This document shows, in pieces, positions 10,861 to 22,684 of a stretch of 64,000 nt of DNA; within the stretch, counting starts at the first letter, position 1; every line of letters begins with the position of its first letter. A program made the translations under genes and the position numbers. The DNA is from Persicaria tinctoria (lineage: Eukaryota > Streptophyta > Magnoliopsida > Caryophyllales > Polygonaceae): positions 43,369,392 through 43,433,391 of the forward strand of contig JBANSL010000002.1 of the NCBI GenBank assembly GCA_037127255.1, given 5' to 3'. The notes under the pieces were generated by a model, which worked only from the letters and a program-made list of their open reading frames with translations, did not search any database and was not told where the DNA came from.

Positions 10861-13800
10861 GCGGGATTGAAATCTGGAGTACGTAAAATCCCGCCCATCT
10901 CACATACACGCGGGCGAATTTAACACTTAGAATTTTTTTGAAGTTTGAGTTTGTTTCTTACAAAAATTAAAACACAACCCAATATTTCTAACACTTGGAA
11001 AAAAAAATGGAATTATTTACAAAACAAAAGAATAGATAGAAGGCTTATACTTGGAAAAATTAAAACCCAATTCCACATACATTTGGACTCAGCCCCCCCG
11101 ACACCCATCTCCCTCCTCCAAATCGCACAGGCTCCTTCTTGTTCACCCCCAACGCCTTCCTCCTCCAATCCGCCAATTTCGCTGGCCTTGGAGCTCGATG
11201 GTGGCTTCGGTGGGGTTGTAGACTCTCCGGCGAAATCCCTTCTTCATTCTCGTAAGTTCCCATCTCTCAACTCTTTCCGTAACCTCGAAACTTATCTTTC
11301 ACTTTCTTTGTCGTGTCTCCAGGGCGTGGCCTGTGGTTTCTGGCGAACCGAGCTTTGCCTCTATTAGTGGTCGTCTCTCTCACCGTCGAAATCAAGCCGG
11401 GCTGTCAACATTCAAGTATGCTTTTGAAATCCCAACTTCAACAGTCGAAACCCTAACTTTCCGCCTTCAATTTTCAAAATTTTTTATTTAGGGTTTATAT
11501 GAACTGGTTTGATTAAGTATAGATAGCTAAAATTGATATCTAGTTTTGATTTAGCGTTTCTTTAGGGTTTGAAGTACTCTCTAATTTAGGTTATGAAACT
11601 AATTTGAGGCTGTTCTTTTTTTTTTTTTTGGTGGGGAAATCACCTCAATGTTGTAGCTTGAGTGGACAAAGATTAGATGTGGAACCCCATCAATTCCATG
11701 CAATTCTGCCATAAGGTGAAAGTTGTCTCATAAAATAAAATTCCAAATAAACAGGAAACAACAAGATCCATTGATGTTCCCTGGCTTTCATTCAACAGAA
11801 GAAATCTTGTAACTATCATAAATCTTATGTTTATGTTCTCCAGCAAGAATCCTAAAAAAAAAAGCATGTGTCTGGATAAATAATGAAATCAGGAGGAATT
11901 GAATTGGTGGATGAACGTACAGCTCAATGACAATGACCCTTGTGGTTGCTCCTAATATCATCATGTATCTGGGTCTACATGATAATGATTTTGGAGGCCT
12001 AATCACATGCTCATGTACCAAATTAAGCTGTTTGATTTCAATCCCTGATTTGGTCCTCTTCCTTACCCATCAATATGATTGATCATCCCCTCACTTAGGC
12101 TGGGATTTAGACAGATGTTGATCATCATCGATCCCAACTTCTTGAAGTCAGTTAGTACTCGTAATCAAGGGTCGTGTGTACGGGTGCATATGGTGTTAGC
12201 TAATAATTAACCTGACAAACAATCTTAGTGAGGATCCATCTTAAACCCAATTTAATAAATACTATCTTTATATTCTACGTGGCTCTTTTGGTCTCTTCAT
12301 ATCGCAGTACAACTCATATAATGTACTAATGTACTATTATTGAATCTAATCTAAATCAGGACTAAAGTAAAGATGATGACCACCACCAGCACCAATCATT
12401 GTAAAAAGCTTATATGACCACTGATATCACTGATTTGATTGTAGTGTTGAATGGTAGACGCGCTAGCTTCTCATTATTATCCTATTTTTAATTTAACAAA
12501 TTAAAACCTGAGAGAGAATTAATAAATATGAAAGGGGTTCATACCAAACCAAATCCATCCAATTATATAATTCATTCACTGGAATATTGAGAGAGGGTGC
12601 ACTCACAGTGACCCTATAGCTTTCTTCCTCCCACCCTCCCCCTTGTGAACTGATCTTATTTCCACCAAATAAAGAGTACCTGTTGGTTTACAAATTCAAG
12701 TCAACTACCCAATTCAGCAAGCTTGAATGATCCCCAATAACGTAAAATCTAACTTAGCTCTTTGAAACCTTTAGTTGGAGATCTTCAACGATCGCATAAT
12801 TTGTAGCTTATTTAATCTGAAAAAAAAAATGAAATCAAGCACAGATTGTCCACAGTTCGACCAATTGCTATTTATGTGAGAGCTTAATGATGGAGGCGAT
12901 TATACCCTTACTGCAGCAAGGAAGATGCTGATTTTTTTTGTTGAAGTTGGGCGAGGACGATTCTGAGTCAAAGGTTAAGGTGAAAGAGAAGAGAATTGTG
13001 ATTTGTGGAAGGGGTTCTGAAGTAGGTGTGCTCTGTGGGGGAATGGGATTGCAATATTGAAATTTGGAAACAATTCGGAGTAATAAAATATCAATGATTT
13101 TTTTGTTTAAAAAAAGGAATGAAAAATTAATACACGTGGTCCAATCAAAATTTTGAAGCATGGAGTGATATATAAATTGAAGGAGACAATCCGCGTTGTT
13201 CCTAAATGAATTCACAAACCATTTAATACAGCCATGTACCGGCTCTCTTGCCGGTTTCAGTTGTTGTAACGATGTTGAAGTGTATCTACTTTGCTTTTGT
13301 TTACCTCATTTTCTACTTCTAATCCTATATTATTTATTTGCAGGCTGAGTTCAAGAGAATCGTTTCACCTTTGAAATATCAAACAAGGTGTCTTGCCGTC
13401 TTTCCATATAAACAAGGATTTTTGGTAGGACATTTCTCGTTCTGTATTGGTGACCATATATCCTCATCCGGATCATCTTACGGAAGAGGTATAATTCCTT
13501 CTTGATGTGGGTCAAGCATAGGAGTTATTTGAGTTGTCGTTAAAAATGGTATGCTTACCTTTTCCTCTCCTTCTCTCTCCCTTGCAGGAAAAGATTTACC
13601 AATTAATACTGAAACAAGAAGAGGAGGGTTCAAGAGTGACACATTTTGATATAATTGGATATCTTCAGGTTTGTATCGAGGCTTACCCATTTCTTTTGTA
13701 TGTTTGTTGGTAGGGGAATGCACCATTATAATGTTACCAAACTTTCTGTTGGAAAACCATTTCCTCACTGACCTCCTCATTGCTATGTATGCTCCCTATA

Positions 13801-14156
13801 TATGGTATTATGTGGGTTATTTGTGCATGCAATGGATATTATAAGGGTGTTTGTATCCCATCAAATTATCAATAACTTAGTAAGTGATAAAGAGTTTAGG
13901 TTTGTTTCTAAATAATGCTTTACTGCTATTAGAATAAGTAATCTAGTATCTTTTTTCATTGACTCATAACCGACCTTATGTGAATAGCTGAGAAAAAAAT
14001 ACAGTTGGATATATAAATAAGCTGAAATATATCCAAGTTATGAATTATTTACATTACACTTATATCCAAGCTATGATTTATTTAAATTACAGTTCGTGTT
14101 TTTTTAGTAACATAGTTTATATTCTTCTTTTTCTATTTGTTTTATAATTTTTAGCA
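10861..14156. other. CACTA 5' region, no confirmed coding sequence
   Basis: About 3.3 kb precede the transposase ATG. A possible untranslated first exon ends at a consensus donor (CTC then GTAAGT, about 11250), and a possible acceptor (TTTGCAG) lies at about 13343, but neither can be confirmed. ORFs at 10945-11367 and 12868-13215 have no recognisable domain and look like chance. Confidence 0.4.
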
Positions 14157-17100
14157 ATGGATAAATCATGGATTGAAGAAGATAGGTTGAGTGAGAAGTA
14201 TCAATTGGGGTTGGACGCTTTCTTTGCTTATGTTAAAACTAACTTTAATAACGCTAAGAAAGTAAGATGTCCTTGCTCAAAATGTGTGAATTTTAAGAAG
14301 AGGACATTTAAAGTCATGAGAGAACACTGCCATGAATTTGGGTTTAGTTTGGGATACACAAATTGGATTTGGCATGGAGAACCTACTGCTAGTGTTGACA
14401 CAAACAATGATGTCCACAAAGCTCATCACCCTCAACTCGGCTCTGAAACTGTGGAGATGTATGAAGCAGCTTGGAATGAAGGTGATGATTATGATGTCGA
14501 ATCTGCTGACTTCAATCAGTTTGTTGAAGATGCACAAAGACCCCTGTTTGATCGTAGTGATCACACAAAGTTAGATGCACTAGTTAGACTTCACTCTGTT
14601 AAAGCAAAGTTTGGCTTGAGTGACACTTGTTTCAATGAAGTACTAGAGGTTGTATCATCCTTGCTTCCGAATGGAAATGTGTTACCGCAAACTCTGTACG
14701 AGTCAAGAAAAACACTAAACAAGCTAGGTCTTTCATATCAGAAAATACATGCATGTCCCAATGATTGTATACTTTATAGGAATGAGTATGCCGAGTCAAA
14801 CTCTTGCCCTACTTGTGGTCTCTCTCGTTGGAAGATGACGAGAGATCAAACAGAAAGGGAGGGACAACCAGCAAAGGTTTTATGGTATTTTCCCATCATC
14901 CCTCGATTACGCCGTTTGTTTAAATCTGCTGAAACAGCTGAATTGATTACATGGCATGATGAGAATCACAGTCAAGATGGCTACATGAGACATCCAGTTG
15001 ATTCCCCTTCTTGGAAGTTGATTGATTACAAGTGTCCGGAATTTGCAACAGAAGCTAGAAATTTGAGGATGGCCTTGGCAGCGGATGGCATTAATCCACA
15101 TAGTAGTATGAGCAGCAGATATAGTTGTTGGCCTGTAATTTTGGTAACGTATAATCTTCCTCCATGGTTGTGCATGAAAAGGAAGTTTATGATGTTATCT
15201 TTACTAATTTCTGGCCCAAAACAGCTCGGCATCGATATAGATATCTACTTGGCGCCGCTAATTGAGGATCTGCAGACATTGTGGGTAGGGGTCCCTAATG
15301 TGTACGATGCTTATCGAAAGGAACACTTCACCCTCAGAGCTGTACTATTGTGGACCATCAACGATTTTCCTGCATATGGAAACTTATCCGGCTGCTCCAC
15401 AAAAGGGTACAAGGCATGTCCAATCTGCGGTGATAAAACTACCGCAATTTATCTACCACATAGTCGAAAGATGGCTTATGGAGGTCATCGTAAGTATCTT
15501 AATCTTTATCATCTGTATCGTAAGCAAAGAAAGGCCTTTAATAATGATCAAGTGTTGGGAGATGAACCATTGCCCCAATCAGGTGTGGAAGTGTTGAAAT
15601 CGGTTGAAAATATTAATTATGTGTTTGGGAAGAAAAAGAAGAAGAAAAACCCAGAAGTAGAAGCTACTTGCTGGAAGAAGAAGTCAATCTTCTTCAATTT
15701 GGAGTATTGGGCGTGGTTACATGTTCGACATTGTCTCGATGTGATGCACATCGAGAAGAATGTCGCAGAAAGTTTGGTTGGGACGTTGTTAAACATGCCT
15801 TTCAAGACAAAAGATGGTGCTGCTGCCCGCCAAGATATGGTTGATATGGGTTTGAGGCTTGACTTGGGTCCACAAGCCGGAGAGAAGAGGACGTACATAC
15901 CTGCTGCCTCATTTACTTTGTCGAGGGCTGAGAAGGTCAAAATGCTCACTTCTCTATTGTGCATGAAGGTTCCAGATGGGCATTCTTCAAATATCAAAAA
16001 TCTAGTGTCTATGGTTGATTTGAAGTTATATGGATTGAAGTCTCATGATTGCCACATTCTAATGCAACAACTGCTTCCTGTAGCCATTCGCTCGGTCCTT
16101 CCAAAGCATGTAAGGGTTACTGTTATGAGATTATGTTTCTTTTTCAATGCTTTGTGCACTAAGGTGATAGACGTGTCAAAGCTAGACAAGCTGCAGTCTG
16201 ACCTAGTGTTGACCTTATGCAAGGTAGAGAAGATATTCCCTTTATCATTCTTAGATGTAATGCTACATCTTACTGTTCATCTAGTTAGAGAAGTCAGGTT
16301 ATGTGGCCCGGTGTTTTATAGATGGATGTATCCATTTGAACGATTCATGAAGGTTCTAAAGGGGTATGTGCGCAATCGCTTCCATCCGGAGGGCTGCATT
16401 GCTGAGAGCTATCTTGCTGAAGAATCGGCTGAGCTGTGGGGTTTTTTCAGGCAAGATTGTGGGCCAGTTGGTCTTCCTAAGGATGTATGTACCCTATCGG
16501 GCCCAATTTCAGCACCTAAATTGAGGCAGTTGGATGAAGAAGAGCTAAATGCAGCTCACCTTCATGTGTTATCCAACAATGACGAGGTGGATCCATATAT
16601 ACAGTAAGTTTCTTCGTTTCACACACGTCTTCTGTAGAGTTCTGGATATATATTTTCCATTGCTAATAAAAGTGCATTTTATGAAGCACACACAAGCAAC
16701 TTCTGGAGAAATTATACGAAGGAAAAAGAAAGACTAAAAAGTGGCTTCAAGATGAGCATAATCGTACCTTTGCTGATTGGTTTAAGCAAAAGGTACATCA
16801 ATAAATATTTTTCAATGAATTTATATTATTCATAGTATTCCATGATCCTTCAAAGTGTTAATACGTTTTAAGCGCATAATAATGGGTGTTGGGCATGTAG
16901 GTAGAGGCTGAACTGGAGGAAAAGTCCATAGACGTTTCAGAAACAGTGAGATGGTTGGCCGCAAAACCAAGTTTCACCGTTTTCACGTACAATGGGTACC
17001 GATACAATGGTGTTAAGTACTTCACAAAACAACGAGACAATGGTCGTGTTGTCCAAAATAGCGGCGTTTCTTTAGTAGCTAACACAATGCAAGTGGCACG

Positions 17101-17566
17101 TGCTAAAGATAAAAACCCGGTGACTAGCGAGATGACATTCTATGGGGTTATTCAACAGATCTGGGAGCTAGATTATTGTGACTTCAAAACGCCTTTGTTT
17201 ATGTGTGAATGGGTAGAGAGCGGAAGAGGAATTAAACACGATGAGTTTGGTTTTACGTTGGTCAACCTAAATAGGCGGGGTCATACAAGGGATCAGTTTG
17301 CTTCTGTTGCCCATGTGAAACAAGTGTTTTATGTGGATGATCCCCTGGATCCAGATTGGTCGGTTGTGCTTAGGACCCCCAACAAAGACTATCGTGATTC
17401 CTTATATGAAGATGAGATAGGAGATAGTTTTATGGATCATCAACCATTTTCTATGGAGATACCTTTGCCTTGTGATGAAGAAGATAACGAGGGGGATGTG
17501 ACGTATAGAAGAGATAATGTCGAGGGAACTTGGATCGAGCAAAATGTTGGTCCAACAGAAGATTAG
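14157..17566 (+). CDS. TNP2-type CACTA transposase, three exons, about 1,072 aa
   Basis: The first ORF begins at ATG 14157. Inferred exons are 14157-16603, 16687-16792 and 16901-17566; each joint has GT...AG ends and keeps the frame, giving 3,219 bases. Domains in order: an N-terminal transposase-associated zinc domain (about residues 1-75, CPCSKC, then H and C residues and WIWHGE), the Transposase_21/TNP2 core (from about residue 180 to 560, with HACPNDCILYRNEY, CPTCGLSRW, CPICGD and HCLDVMHIEKNV), a DUF4218-like part (about 640-760, LHLTVHLVREV, YPFERFMKVLKGYVRNR) and a DUF4216-like C-terminal domain (LDPDWSVVLRTPNKDYRD). The protein excises and inserts CACTA elements by binding the termini. 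No stop or frameshift was seen, so it may be functional. It is transcribed in the same direction as the next gene. Confidence 0.9.
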
Positions 17567-17749
17567 AAACAAGTAACGATGATATGCCTTTTTCCTTGAT
17601 TGATGCTTGCTTATTTGATGTTTAATTACATGCTATCAGTTCCTATAGGCCTTTTTACATGTTTGCTTATCTGTTCCTATAATCATGTTGTTATCTGTTC
17701 TCATTATGCTATCTTCTACTGTGTTTATTTCTTTGCAGTTGACTAAACA

Positions 17750-20700
17750 ATGGTCTCCAAGAAGTCTAAGGGTAAGGGTAAGGTTGCAAGTGAACCAAAG
17801 GAGAAGGCCAAGAGTAAGAAAGCGTCAAAAAAACCTGCTGAGGATTCTGTTGAAGTTGTTGAGGAGGCGGTTTCACCTGCCGAGGAGGCGGTTGCTGCTA
17901 CTGATGGAGACAATCACCCTGCCTCAGCTAGTGCAACTACTGAAAAGGGTAAGCCAAGGGGGGTACGAGGTTCTGCACAGATGTACAAGGTACTTGTGAG
18001 GAAGGCAAAAAATAAGAAAATCAAAGTTGAGTACGACCGATCAGGCAACCCATGTGGAAAAACTCGGGCAACCCTTCAATCATACATTGGAATGCTTGCT
18101 CGGCAAATGGTGCCAATCACAATTGCCAGCTGGCCCAAGGTTGACAAGGAGCTAAAAGAGAAGCTTTGGAAAGACATTCAGGTAATTTGTGAGCCTCATT
18201 TAATTATTAGTAGTGTTTAATCTCCATAAAATGTGGGTTATATGTTGTGTGGAATGATATTTTCTCTGGTTATTACATTACTTGCACTTAAAATTCTAGG
18301 CTTTATAAACATTTTGACCTTTTTGTATGTGTGTGTGTGTTTGCAAAAACAACATCTTGACATTGAATTATTTGAATAAAAGTTGAACAAATTGTATGCC
18401 AAAAACCATGTGTTCCTTAAACATATACATAAAAGATAATAAAAGACGTACTTTCATGTATTGTTTATGCCCATTTTCCCTCATTACCACTTCCCATCAC
18501 CCATTCCCATTATAAAATATCCATGAACATTATTTGTGTGTGTCTCATTTAATTAGGATACATTCAAAGTGGCCCCTGAAAGCCGCAGATTGGTCTTGTC
18601 TTCTGCTGGGGCTAAATGGCGGCAATTTAAAACAAATTTGACGATAAACGAGGTGCTTCCATACTGTGGACAAAAGAAGAAGCTGAGAAATCCACCAAAG
18701 AAGTACGCATTCGTAGGTAAACAGAATTGGAGGGAATTTGTCAAATTAAGGTGTACAGAAGAGTGGCTGGTATGTTTCTTGTTTTTAATTCAACAGGTTA
18801 CCCCTATAGGGGAATATATATACTACTTGACATATTGAATATAATCTCACTTCCATGACATTTTCACTGTAGGAGACACATAAGCTTAGTAAGGAAAGAG
18901 TTAAGAAGAGAAAGTATCATCACATAACTGCAAGATTTGGTTACATAGGTGTCGAAGAGAAAATGGTAATGAAGTTGCCCTTATCCCTTAATTGCTCTAG
19001 ATTACTGGTGTTACATATCTTATATAGTTTTTTTTTATGGTTAGAGAGAGGAGGAGAACTTAGGCCCTGACGATGAGATTGACCGTGTTCTTGTCTGGAA
19101 GAAAGCCCATACACCCAAAGATGGGGTCGTGGATGAGATCCTGAAACCAGTAATCGAAAAAATTGTAAGTTATCACTTGCATACTTTGAAACAATATGGC
19201 ATCGTAGAAGTCAGATCTTCCAAGAAAACGTTACTTTTACACATATGACTGAAATTTGAAACTTATACTAGGATGAATTGTTGGAGAAGAAAGAGCGCGG
19301 CGAACTGGAGATTGACCTCGCAACTGGTAATGATATATTGACCCAAGCATTGGGAACTCAAGATCACTCGGGTAGGGTGAGGGGTGTGGCAGGCGTCATA
19401 ACTCCAAAGAATTTCTTTGGCCTACCAAAACAAAGAAGAGTTTCAATCACTAAGGCTGAACTATTGGCTCGTGACAAAGAGCGGGATCGGGAGTTGATCG
19501 AGACAAAGAAATTGCTTGCTGAAAGCCAAGCAAAGACGCAGGAGTTAATCAATAAAGCGATTGCTGACTTTTCTTCTCGTTTGATATCTAGCCAAGGTGG
19601 AACTCCGCTAGCAGATGCAAGAGCGCCCATTACCCCTATATCCGACAATTTCAGCACCTATGATGCCCTACACCATGCCGAATCTGGTCTTGATGTGAAT
19701 GGTGATGCAGAGGATGATCTTTTGTTTGGTTCTCCACCCACTGGTCAGGTAATTAGACATATAGATCGGTTCATTTGGTATTTGTATATACATTTGGTTC
19801 TCCACCCATTTTGAATGATGAATTCGATTTAATTTTAGGGTAATGGCATTTGTGAGTTCGCATTGGAAACCATCACCAACATTGTTGCCTTTGGCACTGT
19901 CATAGAAGGTGAAGGGATGAGAGATAGTATCCATGAACTCCCATGGCCAGAAGGGTGTGTACGAGTCTCAATTGCTGGAGATGTTCAAGGTGACCAATCA
20001 CTTCCTTTCCCTATACCGAATGCGAAGATTTTGTTGGTTAAGGATGCCATTGGTAGTCATGTGCCTTGGCCTGAAAAATGGGTCATTAGAAAAAATTCAG
20101 CTAAACCAAAGAAAAAGCCAAAGCAAGCGCAAAAATTATTTGGTAAGAGTGAGTTACCTCTACATGTCCCCAAGTCATGCCAGCTCTTATACAAACATGC
20201 TAAGGACACCATGGCTAAAACTGGTATGTCTATAACTACTGAGCTGGAAGAGGATGTTTTTGGTGTACCTAAATGACTTATTGTGTTACGAGAGAATGTG
20301 CTTGATCTGTTACAGCTGAGTTGGATTGGAGCTGGAGTGTTGGATGCTTACATGGCGTAAGTAAAGTTTTTCTATTCTAATATATTTACTATTTTAGTTC
20401 CATACTTGATCACTCTAATTGAAGAAAGTTTACCTTAAATGAACAGGTATCTCTATGAATGTGTTGCTGCAAAAAATGAGACGGACTTGTATGCTTTTGT
20501 TGACTCCGGGGCTACAGCCACATACACAAGAGCGAGTTTTGTTCCTTACTTAGTGACACGACTAAAACAAGGAAAGAACGACCGCATATTCATGATCCCT
20601 CATAACCCCGGGTGCGTTGTGATCCTTTTTTATAACTATATACACTTTTAATCCCTCATGACAACATATACATGATCCCCCACAAACTTTCTGTTGGAAA

Positions 20701-20949
20701 ATTGTCAAAAGTCCATTTGGTTTTCTATTGATTGTATGCATGCATTTTCTTTGAAATATTTAGGAAACATTGGATCTTAACTGTTATATGGGAGTCAGAA
20801 ATCTTCATAATTGACTCCATGCCAAGACAATCTGTGTACAAGGGCTGGGAGAAGGCAGTGCAGAGGTAATGAATTCATGCTTATATGATTTTCATGGTTT
20901 AACAAATTAGTGATAGCGTTTATATCCATATGAAACTTAATTTCAGCAT

Positions 20950-21024
<75 letters not shown>

Positions 21025-21417
21025 CTGTTAAACAATTCAATGAAGAGATTAGTAATGGTGATGGGAAAATGCCAAAGGTCACACACCTCAATGGTGCACC
21101 TATGCAGCCGGGTGGACATGAGTGTGGGTACTACATGATGCGCTTTATGAAGGAGATCGTAGAGGATGACAATATTTCATTCTCCACCAAGGTATAAATA
21201 TTGGATATTACGTGATGTACCAATTATTGATAGAATAAGTGCACATTGGATCTTTGTTGCTTACAATTTTGGTGCATGCACTACTCTATAGACACGTAAC
21301 AACATGCTTTATTTGTGATAACAGTGGGTTGTTGCAAGGAGTCGTAAATCCTATAGCCAACTGGAGATTGATGAAGTTCGGGTTGAACTTGCTGAATTTA
21401 TCGAGAGCTTGTTGTAG
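17750..21417 (+). pseudogene. Second CACTA gene: Transposase_24 (Ptta/En/Spm) fused to Ulp1-like C48 protease, one in-frame stop
   Basis: Ten exons can be joined with GT...AG ends and an unbroken frame: 17750-18181, 18557-18769, 18873-18965, 19045-19164, 19272-19748, 19839-20356, 20447-20611, 20764-20865, 21023-21191 and 21325-21417; 2,382 bases or 794 codons. The only interruption is TGA at 20274-20276, inside exon 6. The N terminus is Lys-rich and acidic. A Transposase_24-like region follows (SSAGAKWRQFKTNLT ... KNWREFVKLR-type sequence, then GVEEK). Next come a coiled-coil segment, a DUF8039-like domain (VRVSIAGD ... VKDAIGSHVPWP) and a C48 peptidase domain with His in KHW, Asp in IIDS, Gln in PMQPGG and Cys in HECGYY. 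All four catalytic positions are present. The stop may make this a pseudogene or yield a truncated protein without protease. Confidence 0.8.
20953..21020. repeat. (AT)n microsatellite forming the end of an intron
   Basis: About 68 bp of AT repeat runs up to the AG acceptor of exon 9 of the second CACTA gene. Its length could affect splicing. Confidence 0.9.
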
Positions 21418-21945
21418 GTTGATCTAATGCGCCTAGGTTAAGGAACTACCAAGCTTCTGGAAGGTTTGCCTATTTTTTGCATGAATTCATTATTTTTTTT
21501 GGGTTTCTAATTGCCTAGCTAGAAGCACGTACAAAAATATTAACTAGATCAGGCCAGCTAGCCTTTAACATTGGTGTCACTAAGATTGAATATCCTATTT
21601 TGTTGATTTTGTAATTATTTTAGGATGTGCAGCCTCTAACCTTGGTGTCCCAAACATGGCAATTTTGTTGATAATACTAAGTAGCCAAATGTAGTGCATT
21701 GTGTGGCATTTGATCCTTTGTTTATGAAAACATGTTCTCTTTGGTTGGTCTGGTGTATGTGTATATATACAGGTTCTGAAAACATGTTTCGGTTTGGTGT
21801 ATGTGTAAATATATTTCGGTTGGTATGGTGTATGTTTCGGTTGGTCAGGTTCTCTTTGGTTGGTCTGGTGTGGTTTCGTCTATGTGTATATATATATATA
21901 TAGACAGGATATTGGGTTTATTAACCAAATTGCTTTTGTTCATAA
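21418..21945. other. 3' flank of the second CACTA gene
   Basis: GT-rich repeats with the word TTTCGGTTGGT and variants occur at about 21735-21880, then a short AT run. No coding sequence is supported. Confidence 0.5.
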
Positions 21946-22651
21946 GCTAGCGCATCGGGTTTACGGGCAAAAGAGATCGATTTATTGTAACGAAAGACAT
22001 CGCTTGTACGAACTAAACACATCGTCTTACGTACTAAAAACATCAGTTTTACGAACTATACACATCAGCTTTATGTACAAAAAACATCAGTTTTACAAGC
22101 CAAGCACATCACTTTTATGAACTAAAAACGTCATTTTTACAACCTAAAACACATCTGATTCATTAATAATTTACGATGTCTTTACTACATATAAACAACG
22201 GTTTTAAAACTAAAACTGATTTCAATATATCCAAATAACATCCGTTTTGTATATATTCCATATAGCCAAATTTTGAGTGGAAAAATAATATTATAAATTA
22301 TAGAGAGAAAATGAATATACCTATGTAGGATTTCTATACAGGTGATGTCTATTTCATATTAAAACATCGTTTAATTTCAAAATATCGATGTCCATTGGCT
22401 TAATTGTGTTATGATTCACATCTTCATCCGCCTAAAAATACAAAATAACAAGGGTTATCAAGAGCCAAGTCTATCAAAAAAATGTTAAAAACAATATAAC
22501 TGATGTTATAAAGTATTACAAATATCGGTTTTATATTTCAAAACGATGATATAAGTTTTATAGACATCGGTCATTAGCCGATGTGAAAAACTTTTGAATT
22601 TTTACATCACCCACATAGACATCGGTTTTTTTTAAAGACATCGGCTATTAA
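21946..22651. repeat. Right subterminal repeats of CACTA element
   Basis: A series of roughly 25-30-bp units combines ACATC(A/G) with a TTTTACGAACTAAA-like word (about 21950-22170), followed by ACATCGG/CCGATGT copies to the right end. The organisation matches subterminal repeats at the left end. Confidence 0.75.
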
Positions 22652-22681
22652 CCGATGTTAAATCACAAATTTCTAGTAGTG
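22652..22681 (-). repeat. Right terminal inverted repeat of CACTA element
   Basis: It ends CTAGTAGTG and is complementary to 10673-10702. TAA follows directly. Confidence 0.9.
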
Positions 22682-22684
22682 TAA

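Larger units (their letters stand above)
10673..22681 (+). mobile_element. Complete CACTA (En/Spm) DNA transposon, 12,009 bp, target duplication TAA
   Basis: The left end reads CACTACTAGAA and the right end TTCTAGTAGTG. The inverted termini match for about 30 bp with about three mismatches. TAA at 10670-10672 and TAA at 22682-22684 form the 3-bp target duplication typical of the superfamily. Inside are subterminal repeats built on ACATCGG/CCGATGT, a TNP2-type transposase gene and a second gene combining Transposase_24 with an Ulp1-like protease. The element sits inside the coding region of element A, so it is younger than A. The open transposase frame, clean ends and exact target duplication suggest a fairly recent insertion. 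Confidence 0.95.

Noticed and set aside
11788..12021. Small minus-strand ORFs in the CACTA 5' region
   Set aside because: Short, no motifs, no conserved context.
10945..13215. ORFs upstream of the CACTA transposase
   Set aside because: No domain or continuity with the transposase frame; may include untranslated exon sequence but no coding support.
20795..21138. Ile-Tyr repeat ORFs on both strands
   Set aside because: They read through the AT microsatellite in an intron of the second CACTA gene.
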